A DNA stretch of 64,000 nucleotides from Blastococcus fimeti (GCA_900102115.1 FNAW01000007.1:1-64000); one strand, 5' to 3'; positions 27,406 to 37,315 are shown, counted from the first letter of the stretch. The notes: generated by a model not told the origin, from the sequence alone. Translations and numbers: made by a program.

Positions 27406-29913
27406 TCAAGGCCGGGAGCGTGGCGCAGCTCGCTTCGTGGCCGGCGCCGCCGCCGGATCCTCCGGCCAGGGGTGGCGCGGGTACCGCCCGCGCAGCTCGC
27501 TGCGCACGGCGGGGTAGCCGGTGACCCAGAAGCCGGCGAGGTCGGCGGTGGTGGCGACGACGCGGCGGGCGGGGGAGAGCAGCTCGAGCCGCAGCGGGCG
27601 GCCGGCCACCAGCGGCGCGGCGGCCCAGCCGAACACCTCCTGGACCCGGACCGCCAGGGTCGGGACGGTCGGATCGGTGTAGTCGATCCGGATCCGCGAG
27701 CCGGTGGGGACGGTCACGGCGTCCGGGACGACGACGTCCAGGTCACCCGAGAGCTGCCACGGCACCAGCGCCCGCAGCGCCGCGACCAGGTCGATGCGGG
27801 CCAGGTCGGCACGGCCGCGGGAGCCGGAGACGTCGATGCCGGCGAGCAGGGCCTCGTCGTCGACCGCGGGCCACGGCTCGCCGAGGCCGGCATGCGCCGC
27901 GGCGAGCCGTTCCCTCAGCCGTCGGGCTGCCGGCGTCCAGGTCAGCAGCCCGAGCCCCTCCCGGCGCAGCCCCTCGGTGACCGCGGCCGCCGCTGCGGCG
28001 GGATCGGGATCGCGGGCCGGGCGCTCCGCCAGCACGATCGCGCCCAGCCGCTCCACCCGTGCGCTGCGGACGTCGCCGTCGCGCCAGGCCACCTCGTCGC
28101 CGTCGGTGTGCAGCGGGCCGCCGGCCTCCAGGGCGGTCGCCTCGTCGATCGCGACGGCGGAGCGCACCCGCGCGTCCCTGCGGCCGGGAGAACGGTCGGC
28201 GACGGCGACCGCCAGCCACGGCGCGCCGGACAGCGCCGTGCCCGCAGCGAGCTCCGCCCCAGTACCTGCGGCCATCAGATAGGAGCCGCCGTCCGGCCGG
28301 CGCCGGGCCAGCCGCTCGGGATGGGCGAGGCCCACCACGAGACCCGCCGCGGTGTCGTCGGGGACACGCGGCGGAGGTACGTCGCCCACCGATCGCTCGA
28401 GGCGGGTGGCCTCGTCCTTCCAGCGCGCCGTGGCGCCGCGGTCGGCACCGGAGCGCAGCTCCCGCCAGGTGGCCAGCAGGTCGTCGCTGCGGGTGGGCAG
28501 GTCCGCGGACAGCAGCGCGACCACCTCGGCGGCGCGCCGGCGGCCCACCCGGGGAGCGCCGTCGAGCAGCGCGCGGGCCAGCCGCGGGTGCACACCGACG
28601 GCGGTCAGCGCGCGCCCCCGGGCGGTCGCCCGTCCGCCGTCGTCCACGGCGCCCAGGGTGCGCAGCGTCCGGCCCGCGACGAGCAGCGCGGCCGGTGGCG
28701 GGGGATCGAGCAGCGCGAGGCCGGCGCCGCCGGGTGCACCCCAGCAGGCCAGCTCCAGGGTGAAGGCGGTGAGGTCGGAGACGGCCACCTCCGGCTCGTC
28801 GTGCGCGGGCAGCCGGTCCTGCTCGGCCGCCGTCCAGCAGCGGTAGACCGCTCCCGGGCCCTCCCGCCCGGCGCGGCCGGCGCGCTGGGTGACCGCCGCC
28901 CGGGAGGCGCGCACGGTGACCAGCGAGCCGAGCCCTCGGGCCAGGTCGGCGCGGGGCACGCGGGCCAGGCCGGCGTCGACGACGACGCGGACACCCGGCA
29001 CGGTCAGGCTGCTCTCCGCCAGCGCGGAGGCGAGGACGACGCGGCGCCGGGGGCCGGCCTGCAGGGCGGCGTCCTGCGCGGCCGGCGCGAGCCGCCCGTG
29101 CAGCGGCAGGACGTCGGCGTCCAGCCCGCTCAGCTGCCGGGTGACCGTGCCGATCTCGCCGGCGCCCGGGAGGAACACGAGGACGTCGCCGGTGCGCTCG
29201 GCCAGGGCCCGGCGGACCGTGGCGGCGACGTGGGCGAGCAGCCGGGGATCGACCCGCAGGCCGTGCGGCGGGTCGACCGGGCCGGTCGGGGGCGCCCAGA
29301 CGACGTCGACGTCGTGGAGCGTCCCGGCGGCCTCCACGACGGGCGCCGGCCCGCCGTCGCCACCGAGCAGCGCGGCCAGCCGCCCGGCCTGCGCCGTCGC
29401 CGACATGGCGAGCAGCTGCAGCTCCGGGCGGAGCGCGCCGCGGACGTCGAGGGCGAAGGCGAGCGCGAGATCGGTGTCCAGGTGCCGTTCGTGGCACTCG
29501 TCGAGCACGACGGCGGAGACCCCGGCCAGCTCCGGATCGGCCTGCAGGCGGCGGACCAGGAGCCCGGTGGTGACCACCTCGACGCGGGTCGCGGCGCTGC
29601 GCCGGCTGTCCCCGCGGACGCTGTAGCCCACCCGGCCACCCACCGGCTCACCCAGCAGCGCGGACATCCGGCGGGCTGCCGCCCGGGCGGCGACCCGCCG
29701 CGGCTCGGCCACCACGATCCGGCCGGGGAGGCTGCCGGCCAGCGCGAGGGGGACGAGCGTCGTCTTGCCGGTCCCGGGCGGGGCGACCAGCACGGCGGTG
29801 CCCCGCGCCGACAGCGCCTCGGCCAGTGCGGGCAGCGCGGCGCGGACCGGGAGGTCGGTCCCCGGCGTCCCGGGCGGCGGCAGCACGGGCCCAGTGTCGC
29901 GGACGGGGCTCAC
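27406..29913 (-). CDS. hrpB: ATP-dependent RNA helicase HrpB
   Basis: 835 residues from GTG 29913, preferred over a longer frame that would reach into the next gene. A DEAH-box helicase: Walker A in VAPPGTGKTTLVPLAL, AEPRRVAARAAARRMS, motif II as DECHER, SATAQ as motif III, and QRAGRAGREGPGAVYRCW as motif VI. Then a winged-helix/ratchet region and the HrpB_C domain (about 690-800; LDVVVPDAVTVPTGSRIRID and GWAAAPLVAGRPLRLELLSP). The role in actinobacteria is unclear. It runs divergently from the GGDEF-EAL gene with an 88-base gap. Confidence 0.93.
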   Translation of the reverse strand: MSPVRDTGPVLPPPGTPGTDLPVRAALPALAEALSARGTAVLVAPPGTGKTTLVPLALAGSLPGRIVVAEPRRVAARAAARRMSALLGEPVGGRVGYSVRGDSRRSAATRVEVVTTGLLVRRLQADPELAGVSAVVLDECHERHLDTDLALAFALDVRGALRPELQLLAMSATAQAGRLAALLGGDGGPAPVVEAAGTLHDVDVVWAPPTGPVDPPHGLRVDPRLLAHVAATVRRALAERTGDVLVFLPGAGEIGTVTRQLSGLDADVLPLHGRLAPAAQDAALQAGPRRRVVLASALAESSLTVPGVRVVVDAGLARVPRADLARGLGSLVTVRASRAAVTQRAGRAGREGPGAVYRCWTAAEQDRLPAHDEPEVAVSDLTAFTLELACWGAPGGAGLALLDPPPPAALLVAGRTLRTLGAVDDGGRATARGRALTAVGVHPRLARALLDGAPRVGRRRAAEVVALLSADLPTRSDDLLATWRELRSGADRGATARWKDEATRLERSVGDVPPPRVPDDTAAGLVVGLAHPERLARRRPDGGSYLMAAGTGAELAAGTALSGAPWLAVAVADRSPGRRDARVRSAVAIDEATALEAGGPLHTDGDEVAWRDGDVRSARVERLGAIVLAERPARDPDPAAAAAAVTEGLRREGLGLLTWTPAARRLRERLAAAHAGLGEPWPAVDDEALLAGIDVSGSRGRADLARIDLVAALRALVPWQLSGDLDVVVPDAVTVPTGSRIRIDYTDPTVPTLAVRVQEVFGWAAAPLVAGRPLRLELLSPARRVVATTADLAGFWVTGYPAVRSELRGRYPRHPWPEDPAAAPATKRAAPRSRP

Positions 29914-30001
29914 CCCATCGGGGGCGGTCGTGACCGGCCCCGCTCCAGCGGGGGCGCTGCTCCGCCGACGACGAGGAGGACTGCGACGGAAGCGGGACGC
30001 G

Positions 30002-32689
30002 ATGGAGCACGGAGCCACCGGACGGCAGCGGCTGCTGTCGTACGCCGGCTGGGTGGCTGCGGCGTCGGTGCTGCTCGCCGGCTACGGCGCGCTCGCCGGC
30101 ACCCTGGCCGCCCAGGTGGTCTACCTCGTGGTGGTCTGGACCGCGACGGCGATGGCGTGGTGGTGGCTCCGGGGTGCGACCGAGCGCCTCGCCGCGGTCC
30201 TCATCGCCGTCGGGTTGACGTCGTCGTCGCTCGGCGACCTCATCTGGCAGTGCCTGGTGTGGGTGGATACCGAGCCGGACGTGTCGGTGGCCGACCTGGC
30301 GTACCTGGCCGGATACGCGGCCCTGGGCCTCGGGCTGACGGTGCTCGCGCGGAAGGCCGACGAGCCGGGGCGGCAGCGCATCGACAGCTGGATCGACGCG
30401 GCCGTGGTGTTCGTCGCCGCCCTCCTGCTGATGTGGCACCTCTCCATCGCCGAGACGGTCGGGGACGGCTCGGTGTCGCTGGGCGTCCGGGCGATCTGGA
30501 CGCTGTACCCCGCACTGGACGCCGCCCTGATCGCCCTGGTGTTCCGTCTGGTCATGGTCGGCGGCCGACCGGATCGCCGCGCGCTCGCTCTCGCGGGTGG
30601 GGCGGTGTGCTGGCTGGTGTCCGACCTGGGGTACCTGCTCGCGCCGGACCAGACCTCGACCACGGGGCTGCTGGACGGCGGCTGGATGCTCGGAGCCGCG
30701 CTGCTCGCGGTCGCCGTGCGGCCCGGCCGCTCGAGCGCGCCGGTGGAGCAGGTCGCCGTCCGCGGCGACGGCATCGGCCGCCTGGCGATCTCCCTCGGGG
30801 CGCTCCTGGTGCCCGGCTCCCTCGAACTCGTCAACGACCTCACGGACGGGCCGGAGAGCCCGGTCGCGCTGTACATGGCGACGTTCGTGCTGGTAGCGCT
30901 CGTGTTCGCCCGGACCGTGCGGCTGCTCAAGGCCGAGGGGAACGCCCGCGATCGCGTGCGGTCCCAGGCGCGGCACAGCGCCGCGCTGGCCGCCCACTCC
31001 TCGGATGCGGTCATCGTCGTCGACCGGTCCGGCCTCCTGCGCAGCGACGCCTCCCGCCTGGCCGGGCTGCTCGGGTCGGCGCAGGCCGGCGACGGCAGCC
31101 TCGCCGACCTGCTGGGGAGCACCGGACTGCGCATGGAGGAGGCCCGCGTGGTCTTCGAACGGGCCCTGGCCGCCGGCGGCTCCGTGGTGAGCGCCGAGCT
31201 GCCCCGCCAGGTCGACGGGCAGGAGCTGTGGCTCGGGGTCCGCCTGGCCGACCTGACCGACGATCCGGACGTCCGCGGCGTGGTCGTCCACGCGACCGAC
31301 ATCACCGAGCGCAAGCGCGCCGAGCAGACCCTCTCCCACCAGGCGTTCCACGACGGACTCACCGGGCTGGCGAACCGGGCGCTGTTCACCGACCGCGTCG
31401 AGCAGGCGCTCCGGCACAACGCCCGTCACGGGGACGCCTCCGCCGTCGTCTACATCGACCTCGACGGCTTCAAGGCGGTCAACGACGGACTGGGCCACCA
31501 GGCGGGCGACCTCCTCCTGCAGGAGGTCGCCGCACGGTTGACGAGCACGGTGCGCGGCGGGGACACCCTGGCGCGCCTCGGGGGCGACGAGTTCGCGATC
31601 CTGGTCGAGCAGACCACCGGGGCCGACGAGGCGACCGTCGCCGGCGAGCGCGTGCTCGCCGCGCTGGGGCGGCCGTTCGCGATCGGCCGCCAGTTCGTGA
31701 CCGTCTCCGGCAGCATCGGCATCGCGGTCGGCGACAGCGATGCCACGAGCGACTCCATGATCCGCGACGCCGACAACGCCATGTACGCCGCGAAGGCGGC
31801 GGGCCGGGGCCGCGTCGTGGTGTTCGACCCGGCGATGCGCGCGGCGGTCGTGGAGCAGCAGGAGCTGGAACGGGCGCTGCAGGGCGCGCTGGGCGGGGGC
31901 GAGCTGCGGCTGGTCTTCCAGCCCGTCGTGGCCCTCGCCGACGAGCGGTTGGCGGGATTCGAGGCGCTGCTGCGCTGGCACTCGCCGACGCTCGGGAGCA
32001 TTCCGCCGGACCGCTTCGTCCCGCTCGCCGAGGACCTGGACCTCATCGGTGAGATCGGCGCATGGGTGCTGCGAGAGGCCTGCGCCACGGCGGCGGCCTG
32101 GCGGCGCTGCGTGCCCGCCGCACGCGACATGACGATGGCGGTGAACGTCTCGGCCGTCCAGCTGGCCTCCCCGGACCTGGTGGACCAGATCGCCGAGGCG
32201 CTGTCCGCCAGCGGCCTCCCGGCCTCCGCGCTGGTGCTCGAGGTGACCGAGACCGCCCTGGTGCGCGACCCGGACGCCGCAGCGCAGCGGCTGGCCGCCC
32301 TCCGCGCTCTCGGGGTGCGCCTCGCGCTGGACGACTTCGGCACCGGGTACTCGTCGCTGAGCTACCTGCGCCAGTTCACCGTCGACGTCCTGAAGATCGA
32401 CCGGTCGTTCATCTCGACCATCCACGGGCCCGAGCTGCCGCCCATCGTCCGGGCGCTGATCGACCTGGGGCGCACCCTCGACCTGGAGATCGTCGCGGAG
32501 GGCATCGAGCTGGAGGTCCAGCGCGACCAGCTCCGGGAGGCCCGCTGCGACCTGGCGCAGGGCTACCTCTTCGCGGCGCCGCTCGAGCACGCCGACGCCG
32601 AGGTCTTCCTGCTCCGACAGGCCGCGGCAGTGGGGGGCGGGCGGGGCTCCGCGCGCGCGGCGCTGGCCCTCCCCGTGCCCAGCGAGTAG
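30002..32689 (+). CDS. Membrane-bound diguanylate cyclase/phosphodiesterase (GGDEF-EAL)
   Basis: 895 residues from ATG 30002. About eight or nine N-terminal helices (1-300) form a membrane sensor. A PAS-like segment (about 335-445, ending DITERKRAEQTL) follows, then a GGDEF domain with intact GGDEF at 527-531 and an EAL domain with EALLRW at about 654, DDFGTGYSSLSYL and KIDRSFI. Both active sites look complete, so it could both make and degrade cyclic di-GMP. No obvious RxxD inhibitory site was checked in detail. It is followed at 10 bases by the hydrolase gene. Confidence 0.93.
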   Translation: MEHGATGRQRLLSYAGWVAAASVLLAGYGALAGTLAAQVVYLVVVWTATAMAWWWLRGATERLAAVLIAVGLTSSSLGDLIWQCLVWVDTEPDVSVADLAYLAGYAALGLGLTVLARKADEPGRQRIDSWIDAAVVFVAALLLMWHLSIAETVGDGSVSLGVRAIWTLYPALDAALIALVFRLVMVGGRPDRRALALAGGAVCWLVSDLGYLLAPDQTSTTGLLDGGWMLGAALLAVAVRPGRSSAPVEQVAVRGDGIGRLAISLGALLVPGSLELVNDLTDGPESPVALYMATFVLVALVFARTVRLLKAEGNARDRVRSQARHSAALAAHSSDAVIVVDRSGLLRSDASRLAGLLGSAQAGDGSLADLLGSTGLRMEEARVVFERALAAGGSVVSAELPRQVDGQELWLGVRLADLTDDPDVRGVVVHATDITERKRAEQTLSHQAFHDGLTGLANRALFTDRVEQALRHNARHGDASAVVYIDLDGFKAVNDGLGHQAGDLLLQEVAARLTSTVRGGDTLARLGGDEFAILVEQTTGADEATVAGERVLAALGRPFAIGRQFVTVSGSIGIAVGDSDATSDSMIRDADNAMYAAKAAGRGRVVVFDPAMRAAVVEQQELERALQGALGGGELRLVFQPVVALADERLAGFEALLRWHSPTLGSIPPDRFVPLAEDLDLIGEIGAWVLREACATAAAWRRCVPAARDMTMAVNVSAVQLASPDLVDQIAEALSASGLPASALVLEVTETALVRDPDAAAQRLAALRALGVRLALDDFGTGYSSLSYLRQFTVDVLKIDRSFISTIHGPELPPIVRALIDLGRTLDLEIVAEGIELEVQRDQLREARCDLAQGYLFAAPLEHADAEVFLLRQAAAVGGGRGSARAALALPVPSE

Positions 32690-32699
32690 GCAGGGGCGG

Positions 32700-33353
32700 G
32701 TGTCCCGCCGTTGGCTGCTCGTGCACCCGCCGCTCCTGGGGCCGGCCGTCCTCGGGCCGCTGGCCGCTGAGCTGCGCCGCCGTGGCGCCGAGGTCGCACT
32801 GCCCGACCTCCGCGCGGCGGTGCACTCCGCCGGCGGATGGCCGCAGCGCTGGCAGGATGCGGCCGCGGCATCCGGGCCGGCCGACGCCGTCCTCGGCTTC
32901 TCCGGGGCCGGCGTGACACTGCCTGCGGTCGCCCTCGCAGCGGGGGCGCGGCGGGTGGTGTGGGTCGATGCCCTGGTGCCCGCCCGGTCCGGGTCCACCG
33001 TCGCGGACGAGGAGATCCGGCGTCTGGTGGCCGGGATGATGCACGGGAACCGCATCCGCGACTGGACGACGTGGTGGGGTCCGGACGCGCTGGACCAGCT
33101 GCTGCCCGACGAGCGGCTGCGCGCTGCCGTCCGGGCCGAGGGCCACGAGCTGCCCGCGGAGTTCTACGACGTCCCCGTCCCGGTGCCCCGGGGCTGGCCG
33201 GAGGACGGCGCCCGCTACGTCCACCTCTCGGCGACCTACGACCCTGCTGCCGCAGAGGCGCAGAACCGCGGCTGGCCGGTGGTCGGCGACGGCACGGGGG
33301 CGCACCTCGACGTCGCCGTGGCGCCGGGTCGGGTGGCCGACCTGCTCGGCTGA
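32700..33353 (+). CDS. Alpha/beta-hydrolase fold protein
   Basis: 217 residues from GTG, starting 10 bases after the GGDEF-EAL stop and probably cotranscribed. It has LLVHPPLLGPAVLGPLA with the oxyanion-type turn, the nucleophile elbow GFSGAG (Ser68), the aspartate-bearing strand near ARYVHLSATYD and the terminal histidine in GTGAHLDVAV. It is short for an alpha/beta hydrolase and lacks much of the cap. Substrate unknown. Confidence 0.72.
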   Translation: MSRRWLLVHPPLLGPAVLGPLAAELRRRGAEVALPDLRAAVHSAGGWPQRWQDAAAASGPADAVLGFSGAGVTLPAVALAAGARRVVWVDALVPARSGSTVADEEIRRLVAGMMHGNRIRDWTTWWGPDALDQLLPDERLRAAVRAEGHELPAEFYDVPVPVPRGWPEDGARYVHLSATYDPAAAEAQNRGWPVVGDGTGAHLDVAVAPGRVADLLG

Positions 33354-33400
33354 GCGGTCCGCACATGGCAGGACTCCGCCCGCTTGGGTAGGCATGGCCC

Positions 33401-34393
33401 ATGCCGGTGATCGGATTCCACAACTCCCACGAGCAGATCCACCCCGCCGAACTGCTGAAGGCGGTGCGGCACGCGGAAGAGGTCGGCTTCACCGCCGCCA
33501 TGTGCTCGGACCACTTCGCGCCGTGGAACCTCGACCAGGGGCACTCCGGGTTCGCGTGGTCCTGGCTGGGCGCGGCCATGGCGACGACGTCGCTGCCCTT
33601 CGGAGCCGTGAACGCGCCGGGCCAGCGCTACCACCCGGCCATCGTCGCCCAGGCGATCGCGACGCTGGGCGCGATGTTCCCCGGCCGGTTCTGGGTGGCG
33701 CTGGGCAGCGGGGAGGCGATGAACGAGCACATCACCGGCGACCGGTGGCCGCGCAAGGACGTGCGCGACGCCCGGCTGCGCGAGTGCGTGGACATCATCC
33801 GAGCCCTGCTGTCGGGGGAGGAGGTCACCCACGAGGGGCTGGTGACCGTCGACCGGGCGCGGATCTGGTCGCTGCCCGAGCAGCCGCCGGCGCTGATCGC
33901 CCCCGCGGTCACCGTCGCGACCGCCCGACGGGGCGCGGAATGGGCCGACGGGCTGGTCACCATCAACCAGCCGCACGACACCCTGCGGGAGCTGGTCGCC
34001 GCCTACCGCGACGCCGGTGGGCGCGGCAAGCTCGTCCTGCAGCTGCACGTCTCCTACGACCCGGACCCCGACCGAGCCCTGGCGATCGCGCACGAGGAGT
34101 GGCACAGCAACGTCTTCCCGCCGCCGCTGTGCTGGGACCTCGACACCCCGGAGGCGTTCGAGCAGGCCAGCAAGCACGTCACTCCTGCCGACGTCGCGGA
34201 GGTAGTGCGGGTGTCCTCCGACCTCGGGCAGCACGCCGCCTGGATCGCCGAGTACGCCGACCTCGGCTTCGAGGAGATCTACCTGCACCACGTCGGCCAG
34301 GAGCAGCGCGGCTTCCTCGACGCGTTCGGTGAGCACGTGCTCCCGCAGCTCGGGGTGACCGCGCCGGGGCCCGTCGTGGCGGTCGCGCCGTGA
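33401..34393 (+). CDS. LLM-class flavin-dependent oxidoreductase (TIGR03885-like)
   Basis: 330 residues. A luciferase-like barrel: GFHNSHEQIHPAELLKAVRH, EVGFTAAMCSDHFAPW, HSGFAWSWLGAAMATTSLPFG in two steps, and RFWVALGSGEAMNEHITGDRW. The motif set fits the group described as probable non-F420 flavinoid oxidoreductases (TIGR03885), which use FMN. Its GTGA overlap with the following GH13 gene shows translational coupling. The reaction is unknown. Confidence 0.85.
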   Translation: MPVIGFHNSHEQIHPAELLKAVRHAEEVGFTAAMCSDHFAPWNLDQGHSGFAWSWLGAAMATTSLPFGAVNAPGQRYHPAIVAQAIATLGAMFPGRFWVALGSGEAMNEHITGDRWPRKDVRDARLRECVDIIRALLSGEEVTHEGLVTVDRARIWSLPEQPPALIAPAVTVATARRGAEWADGLVTINQPHDTLRELVAAYRDAGGRGKLVLQLHVSYDPDPDRALAIAHEEWHSNVFPPPLCWDLDTPEAFEQASKHVTPADVAEVVRVSSDLGQHAAWIAEYADLGFEEIYLHHVGQEQRGFLDAFGEHVLPQLGVTAPGPVVAVAP

Positions 34394-36060
34394 GGATCAC
34401 CGACACCAGCGACCTGTGGTGGAAGAACGCCGTCGTCTACTGCCTGGACGTCGAGACGTTCATGGACTGGAACGGCGACGGGATCGGCGACTTCGCCGGC
34501 CTCGCGCAGCGGATCGACCACCTCGCCGACCTCGGCGTCACCTGCCTGTGGCTGATGCCCTTCTACCCGACCGCCGAGCGCGACGACGGCTACGACATCA
34601 CCGACTTCTACGGCGTCGACCCGAGGCTGGGCACGCACGGCGACCTCGTCGAGGTGATCCGGACGGCGAACGACCGCGGCATGCGGGTGATCGCCGACCT
34701 CGTCGTCAACCACACCTCGCGCAGGCACCCGTGGTTCCGGTCGGCGGAGTCGTCGAAGGACTCGCCGTTCCGCGACTTCTACGTCTGGCGCTCCGACCCG
34801 CCGCCGGACACCTCCGACCAGGTCGTCTTCCCCGACCAGGAGGACAGCATCTGGACGCTGTCGGAGAAGACGGGCGAGTGGTACCTGCACAAGTTCTACA
34901 AGGAGCAGCCCGACCTGGACGTCACGAACCCGCGGGTCCGCGACGAGGTCGCCAAGATCATGGGGTTCTGGCTGCAGGTCGGTCTGTCCGGCTTCCGCGT
35001 CGACGCCGTCCCCTTCTTCCTGGAGACGGCGGGGACCGACGGCGGGGCGTTCCCCGAGCCGCACGACTACCTGCGCGCGCTGCGCTCGCTGGTCGGGCGG
35101 AGGTCCGGCAGCGGGGTGCTGCTGGGCGAGGTCAACCTGCCCTACGAGGACCAGCTGCAGTTCTTCGGCGGCCCCGACGGCGACGAGCTGACCATGCAGT
35201 TCGACTTCCTCGGCATGCAGGCGCTGTACCTGGCGCTGGCGCGGGGCGACGCCGGACCGCTGGCCGGCGCGCTGCAGGCCCGCCCGACCCTGCACCCCGA
35301 CTCGCAGTGGGCCACCTTCGTGCGCAACCACGACGAGCTGACCCTCGACAAGCTCACCGACGACGAGCGGGCGGAGGTCTTCGCCGCCTTCGGCCCCGAG
35401 GAGTCGATGCAGGTCTACGGCCGCGGGCTGCGGCGCCGGCTCCCGCCGATGCTGGACGGCGACCCGCGGCGGGTCCGCATGGTCTACAGCCTGCTGTTCT
35501 CGCTGCCGGGCACGCCGGTGCTGTTCTACGGCGAGGAGATCGGGATGGGGGAGGACCTCGACGCCGAGGGGCGGCTGGCGGTCCGGACGCCGATGCAGTG
35601 GACGTCGGGCCGCAACGGGGGGTTCTCACCCGCCGAGCCCCGGAAGCTGCCCGGACCGGTGGTGAGCGGCGGCTTCGCCCCGGAGTTCGTCAACGTCGCC
35701 GACCAGCGCGACGACCCGGACTCCCTGCTGTCGTTCATGAAGCTGCTGATCCGTCGGTACCGGGAGTCCCCGGAGCTCGGCTGGGGCGGGTTCACGGTGC
35801 TCGAGCAGCCGTGCCCGGAGGTGCTCGCCCACCTGTGCAGCTGGGACGACGGCGCCCTGGTGGCGCTGCACAACCTCGGCCCGGAGCCGCGGACGGTGCC
35901 GCTGACCCTGGAGGACTGCGGCGCCGACCACCGCCTCGTGGACCTTCTGCAACCGGGCACCACGTCGCTGGACGAGCGCGGGCAGGTGGAGCTGCAGCTG
36001 GAGGGCTACGGCTACCGGTGGCTGCGGGTGGTCGGCGCGGACAGCCGCCGGCTGGTGTGA
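34390..36060 (+). CDS. GH13 alpha-amylase-family protein, trehalose-synthase-like
   Basis: 556 residues from the GTG overlapping the LLM gene. GH13 catalytic residues are in place: nucleophile Asp205 in GFRVDAVPFF, acid/base Glu247 in LLGEVNLP, and Asp315 in RNHDELT. N-terminal WWKNAVVYCLDVETFMDWNG and DGIGDFAGLAQRIDHLADLG resemble trehalose synthase (TreS), as does GTPVLFYGEEIGMGEDL. A C-terminal beta domain follows. It may isomerise maltose to trehalose or hydrolyse a disaccharide. Lack of a fused maltokinase leaves this open. Confidence 0.87.
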   Translation: MRITDTSDLWWKNAVVYCLDVETFMDWNGDGIGDFAGLAQRIDHLADLGVTCLWLMPFYPTAERDDGYDITDFYGVDPRLGTHGDLVEVIRTANDRGMRVIADLVVNHTSRRHPWFRSAESSKDSPFRDFYVWRSDPPPDTSDQVVFPDQEDSIWTLSEKTGEWYLHKFYKEQPDLDVTNPRVRDEVAKIMGFWLQVGLSGFRVDAVPFFLETAGTDGGAFPEPHDYLRALRSLVGRRSGSGVLLGEVNLPYEDQLQFFGGPDGDELTMQFDFLGMQALYLALARGDAGPLAGALQARPTLHPDSQWATFVRNHDELTLDKLTDDERAEVFAAFGPEESMQVYGRGLRRRLPPMLDGDPRRVRMVYSLLFSLPGTPVLFYGEEIGMGEDLDAEGRLAVRTPMQWTSGRNGGFSPAEPRKLPGPVVSGGFAPEFVNVADQRDDPDSLLSFMKLLIRRYRESPELGWGGFTVLEQPCPEVLAHLCSWDDGALVALHNLGPEPRTVPLTLEDCGADHRLVDLLQPGTTSLDERGQVELQLEGYGYRWLRVVGADSRRLV

Positions 36061-36067
36061 TCGCCGG

Positions 36068-36550
36068 TCAGGTCAGCCGGCGGGCCATGAGGACGTCGTC
36101 GACGTAGCGGCCGTCGAGGAGGAACTCCTCGCGCAACACGCCCTCGACCTCGAAGCCGGCCGACTCGTAGAGCGCGCGGGCAGAGGTGTTGCCGCCGAGC
36201 ACGCGGAGCCCGAGCTTGCGGACGCCGCGGCGGGTGGCCTCCTCGGCGGCGGCCTCGAGCAGCTGCCGGGCCACGCCCCGTCGCCGCACCGACGGGTCCA
36301 CCGCCAGGCCCTGGATGTGCAGCACGTGCGCGTTGGACGCCAGCGGCGTCGGACGGCCGAACTGGGTGTACCCGACCACCGCGCCGTCGTCCTCGGCGAC
36401 CAGGACGTCGCCCGGCGGGCGGCGCTCGAAGAAGTCGGCATCGCCGTCCCGGAGCGGCGCGACGGCGTTCTCGGGCGACCACGTCACGCGGTCGAGCTCG
36501 ATCAGGCGGGGCGCGTCGGCGGTCTCGGCGGACCGGATGCTGATCACCAC
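36068..36550 (-). CDS. GNAT-family N-acetyltransferase
   Basis: 160 residues from GTG 36550. The GNAT core is intact: VLVAEDDGAVVGYTQFG, then VLHIQGLAVDPSVRRRGVAR with the acetyl-CoA-binding Q/RxxGxG/A loop, LLEAAAEEATRRGVRKLGL, and NTSARALYESAGFEVEG. It transfers an acetyl group from acetyl-CoA to an amine, target unknown. Its 3' end comes 8 bases from the convergent GH13 stop. Confidence 0.9.
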   Translation of the reverse strand: MVISIRSAETADAPRLIELDRVTWSPENAVAPLRDGDADFFERRPPGDVLVAEDDGAVVGYTQFGRPTPLASNAHVLHIQGLAVDPSVRRRGVARQLLEAAAEEATRRGVRKLGLRVLGGNTSARALYESAGFEVEGVLREEFLLDGRYVDDVLMARRLT

Positions 36551-36664
36551 CGCAGTCTGCCCGACGGACCCGGCGCGGCATCACTGTGCGTCACCGGTCC
36601 ACCGGGGCGGCTTCCCGGACCGGTGGGGCGGGCGGGCCTAGCGTGGCGCGGGAGGTGATCAGAC

Positions 36665-37303
36665 ATGGATGAACGCAACGGAACGACGACCACCGGCCCC
36701 GGCACCGCGGAGATCCCGGTGGTGCGTCCCGGCGGGGCGTCTGCCGCGCCGAAGGGCGGAGCGGCCCGCACGGCCGCGAAGGCAGCCGCGGCGCCGGTGA
36801 CGGCACCGGCCCCGGCGGCCCCCGTCCCGGCCGCGCCCGACGTGGCCGTGGCTGACGCCCCGGTCATGCCCGAACCGGCTCCGGCCGACCGGGAGCTGCC
36901 GCCGGGAGCGCAGCCGACCGCACCGGTCAGCGTGCGGCCGTCCCCGCGCATGCCGCGCCGCGGCCCGCTGACCGTCATGGGCCCCTGGGCGCCCGTCGCC
37001 GGCGGGCTGCTCGGCCTGGTGCTCGGCGGGATCGTCGCCGCGGTCCTGGGCGGGGTGGCGGAGAGCTACGAACAGCGGCTCTCGGTCGTGTTCGTGGTGC
37101 TCGGCCTGGGCATGCTCGGCACGGCCGGCACGCTGCTCGCCGACGAGGTGCGCATCGTGCGCCAGCAGGCCCGCGACGCCGTCGTCCGCCCGCAGTGGGT
37201 GGAGGCGACCGCCGGGCTGGTGAACGGCCTGACCCCGGCGCGGCTGCTGATGCTGGGCAGCGTCGTCGTCCTGGTGCTGGCCGCCTACGTCGGGCGCGGC
37301 TGA
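36665..37303 (+). CDS. Membrane protein with disordered Ala/Pro-rich N-terminus
   Basis: 212 residues from ATG 36665 with GGGAGG upstream. Residues 1-100 are low-complexity Ala, Pro and Thr, probably cytoplasmic and flexible. Three hydrophobic helices follow (about 107-130, 138-158, 192-210). Between helices two and three is a basic amphipathic segment (RIVRQQARDAVVRPQWVEAT). No family recognised. It is conserved-looking in composition and followed by a strong terminator. Confidence 0.65.
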   Translation: MDERNGTTTTGPGTAEIPVVRPGGASAAPKGGAARTAAKAAAAPVTAPAPAAPVPAAPDVAVADAPVMPEPAPADRELPPGAQPTAPVSVRPSPRMPRRGPLTVMGPWAPVAGGLLGLVLGGIVAAVLGGVAESYEQRLSVVFVVLGLGMLGTAGTLLADEVRIVRQQARDAVVRPQWVEATAGLVNGLTPARLLMLGSVVVLVLAAYVGRG

Positions 37304-37315
37304 CCCGTCCCGACC

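Noticed and set aside
27472..32052. Plus-strand open frame of 1526 codons across hrpB
   Set aside because: A long frame of composition typical of a shadow (RG-, QR-, GA-rich). The real coding is hrpB on the minus strand and GGDEF-EAL in another frame.
29648..33055. Minus-strand open frame of 1135 codons across the GGDEF-EAL gene
   Set aside because: It is antisense to a gene with complete GGDEF and EAL motifs. Its translation is low-complexity (Arg, Gln, Gly, Asp-rich), as expected from the reverse strand of GC-rich codons.
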